Assembly: GCA_964649675.1 (NCBI GenBank)
Contig: CAZYPX010000122.1
Location: forward strand, 1 to 5,217
Length of the DNA: 5,217 bases
Source of the DNA: CAZVCG01 sp964649675
GTDB taxonomy: Bacteria > Pseudomonadota > Alphaproteobacteria > UBA9219
Direction of reading: 5' to 3'
Shown piece after piece: positions 4,159 to 5,217 of this stretch. The position numbers and the translations under genes are program-made. Numbering within the stretch: the stretch's first letter is position 1; every line of letters begins with the position of its first letter. A model generated the notes under the pieces. The model saw only the letters and a program-made list of their open reading frames with translations, did not search any database and was not told where the DNA came from.

Positions 4159-4440
4159 ATGATCATCAGTTTCCGCGACAAACGGACGCGGGTCTTTTTT
4201 GAGGGTGAAAGGGTGAAGGCCTTTCATGCAATCGAGCGTCAAGCGATGTTGCGGCTCGAGCGTCTTCATGCGGCGGACCGCCTGTTGGCGCTCAACACGC
4301 CCGGCAACCGGCTTGAAGGGCTCAAGGGGGATCGCAAGGGTCAGTACAGCATCCGTATCAACGATCAGTGGCGGATTTGTTTTGAATGGCCGGAAGGTTC
4401 CCCGGGACCGTTGAACGTGGAAATTGTGGATTATCACTAG
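4159..4440 (+). CDS. higB: HigB-type toxin (RelE superfamily mRNA interferase)
   Basis: A 93-aa protein of the usual HigB length. It begins MIISFRDKRTRVFFEGERVK, a classic 'I.sF.dk.t..ff.g' start, has the central NTPGNRLEGLKGDRKGQYSI block, and ends RINDQWRICFEW…NVEIVDYH. The conserved Arg residues in 'sIRiN.qwRi' and the C-terminal DYH are the residues expected to line the active site of ribosome-dependent mRNA cleavage in this family. The toxin precedes its antitoxin, the order typical of higBA and the reverse of parDE. AGGG at 4149-4152 is a possible ribosome-binding site; otherwise the message is nearly leaderless. Confidence 0.95.
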   Translation: MIISFRDKRTRVFFEGERVKAFHAIERQAMLRLERLHAADRLLALNTPGNRLEGLKGDRKGQYSIRINDQWRICFEWPEGSPGPLNVEIVDYH

Positions 4441-4452
4441 CGGGAGGCGACC

Positions 4453-4767
4453 ATGGCACGACTTCTTATTCACCCAGGCGAGCACCTGGCCGACGAACTG
4501 AAGGCGCTCGGCATGAGCGCGAACGAACTTGCGAAAGAATTGGGCGTGCCGACGAACCGGCTTACGCAGATCATCGCCGGCAAGCGTGGTATCACGGGCG
4601 ACACGGCGTTACGCCTGGGCAAGTGGTTCGGCACGGGACCGGATATCTGGATGAACCTGCAAAAGAATTACGAGCTGCGGCTTGCGGCGCAGGAAATAGG
4701 GGACGCCCTGAAAAAGATTCCCGAGCATCGCGGCAAACGGAAAGCGAGCAATGAGCTGCATACCTAG
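4453..4767 (+). CDS. higA: HigA-type antitoxin (XRE HTH)
   Basis: A 104-aa antitoxin that neutralises HigB and represses the operon. It opens MARLLIHPGEHLADELKALG with the 'HPGE.L.deL' signature of HigA, then the HTH MSANELAKELGVPTNRLTQI and IAGKRGITGDTALRLGKWFG, and the conserved W(M)NLQ..YEL at residues 66-74, ending in a basic tail. The start at 4453 has GGGAGG 5 nt upstream and lies 12 nt after the higB stop. The gene is complete. Confidence 0.95.
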   Translation: MARLLIHPGEHLADELKALGMSANELAKELGVPTNRLTQIIAGKRGITGDTALRLGKWFGTGPDIWMNLQKNYELRLAAQEIGDALKKIPEHRGKRKASNELHT

Positions 4768-4782
4768 ACCCAGAGCAAACCC

Positions 4783-4911
4783 ATGAAGATGCACAATCCG
4801 CCGCACCCTGGCGAAATCATCCGCGATCAGTGCCTTGAGCCGCTGGGTCTGACGATCACGGCGGCGGCGAAGGGCCTCGCGATGCTCTATGTTCCTTGTC
4901 CTAGTTTGTAG
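4783..4911 (+). pseudogene. Truncated second HigA-type antitoxin
   Basis: From the ATG at 4783 (or 4789) the frame encodes MKMHNPPHPGEIIRDQCLEP, then LGLTITAAAKGL, the standard start of a second HigA subgroup, in which a 'gVsR.tLs.llNG' recognition helix normally follows. Instead, after about 4878 the frame reads AMLYVPCPSL and stops at TAG 4909-4911. The HTH is cut in half, so it cannot bind DNA normally. It is 15 nt after higA and differs from it in sequence, so it is not a simple duplication but the remains of another higBA-type module. A junction near 4879 is inferred. Confidence 0.8.
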
Positions 4912-4919
4912 CTTGTAGC
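4906..4919. repeat. Perfect 7-bp tandem repeat (TTGTAGC x2) near a junction
   Basis: TTGTAGC at 4906-4912 is followed directly by TTGTAGC at 4913-4919. It lies about 30 nt right of the point where higA homology ends and overlaps the TAG that closes the truncated frame. It could be a collapsed target-site duplication, a slippage product or chance. The stretch 4920-5020 shows no gene. Confidence 0.4.
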
Positions 4920-5040
4920 GAATTGCTTGAAATTTTCACTGATATGCGGACTAGGGGGACGGGCAAGAGACGACTTTAGCGGGGATGGTTTTGGTTAATG
5001 CGGCGCTCAGCGTATTAGCTGAAAAGAGGAAAGAGGTTTT

Positions 5041-5166
5041 ATGGTCGATAATGTGACCCCAGCGAAACGCTCAGAAATCATGAGTTTGGTCCGCAGGAAG
5101 GACACTGGCCCAGAAATGATTGTAAGGCGGCTAATCCACAAAATGGGCTACCGCTATCGACTCTGA
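5041..5166 (+). pseudogene. vsr: Truncated Vsr-type DNA mismatch endonuclease
   Basis: A 41-codon frame starts MVDNVTPAKRSEIMSLVRRK, then DTGPEMIVRRLIHKMGYRYR, and stops after L at TGA 5164-5166. This is the N-terminal helical segment of very-short-patch-repair endonucleases, where 'R.KdT.pE..vR..lh..GyRyRlh' leads into the catalytic domain. Full-length members are about 130-160 aa, so the catalytic Asp/His residues are missing. Vsr nicks DNA at T:G mismatches made by deamination of 5-methylcytosine and usually sits beside a cytosine methyltransferase gene; none is seen here. AGAGG at 5032-5036 and GAGGA at 5026-5030 are candidate ribosome-binding sites. Homology ends at about 5163, marking a second junction. 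Confidence 0.85.
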
Positions 5167-5217
5167 CGTTCTCCCCATCTTCGGGGCAATTTGATTTAGA
5201 GTCTTTGGGTTAAAATA
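5164..5217. other. Sequence beyond vsr junction, possible end of a mobile element
   Basis: The sequence after the vsr break does not continue the gene. It contains nested symmetry: CCCC (5173-5176) with GGGG (5183-5186) around a 6-nt loop, and GACTCT (5159-5164) with AGAGTC (5198-5203) around that, then a T/A-rich run. This could be a terminator-like hairpin or the terminal repeat of an insertion sequence starting here. No element family is recognised. Confidence 0.35.

Overview
The window looks like an accessory region (plasmid, integrative element or genomic island) of an alphaproteobacterium, most likely a Rhizobiales- or Rhodospirillales-type organism. The basis is the moderate-to-high GC coding style, the small proteins typical of such elements, two toxin-antitoxin modules, three complete or partial HTH regulators plus one truncated one, and two genes cut off at visible junctions. 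The taxonomic call is inference. No rRNA, tRNA or CRISPR array is seen.

Left part (1-836): a leftward operon of a 65-aa protein, an 81-aa protein and the first 30 codons of an XRE-family regulator that leaves the window. An AT-rich divergent intergenic region (555-836) carries promoters and several short repeats, including a perfect 14-bp direct repeat next to the rightward promoter.

Centre-left (837-2193): a rightward two-gene operon with a 17-nt overlap. The first gene is an XRE-type regulator with a C-terminal domain that resembles TrmB/PLD-like sensor domains. The second is a 244-aa protein that aligns well, by eye and from memory, with tRNA-dependent cyclodipeptide synthases (AlbC-like). 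It keeps the nucleophilic Ser and the key Glu positions but lacks the canonical Tyr-His/Tyr-Pro pair. This is the most interesting part of the window: a regulator plus divergent aminoacyl-tRNA-using enzyme, without the usual diketopiperazine-tailoring genes. A hairpin separates it from a convergent gene for a 128-aa protein.

Centre (2666-3546): a long imperfect inverted repeat (2691-2846) with an orphan start codon to its right, then a leftward parDE toxin-antitoxin operon with a clear promoter buried in a symmetrical operator.

Right part (3586-5217): an unrecognised 109-aa gene (leftward), a rightward higBA toxin-antitoxin operon, a second higA cut off after about 32 codons, a short non-coding stretch with a 7-bp tandem repeat, and a vsr endonuclease gene cut off after 41 codons at a second junction. 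The right end therefore looks like a scar zone of repeated recombination or insertion. How the genes work together: the toxin-antitoxin pairs probably stabilise the element, and the regulator/cyclodipeptide-synthase-like pair may be a cargo function under its own control.
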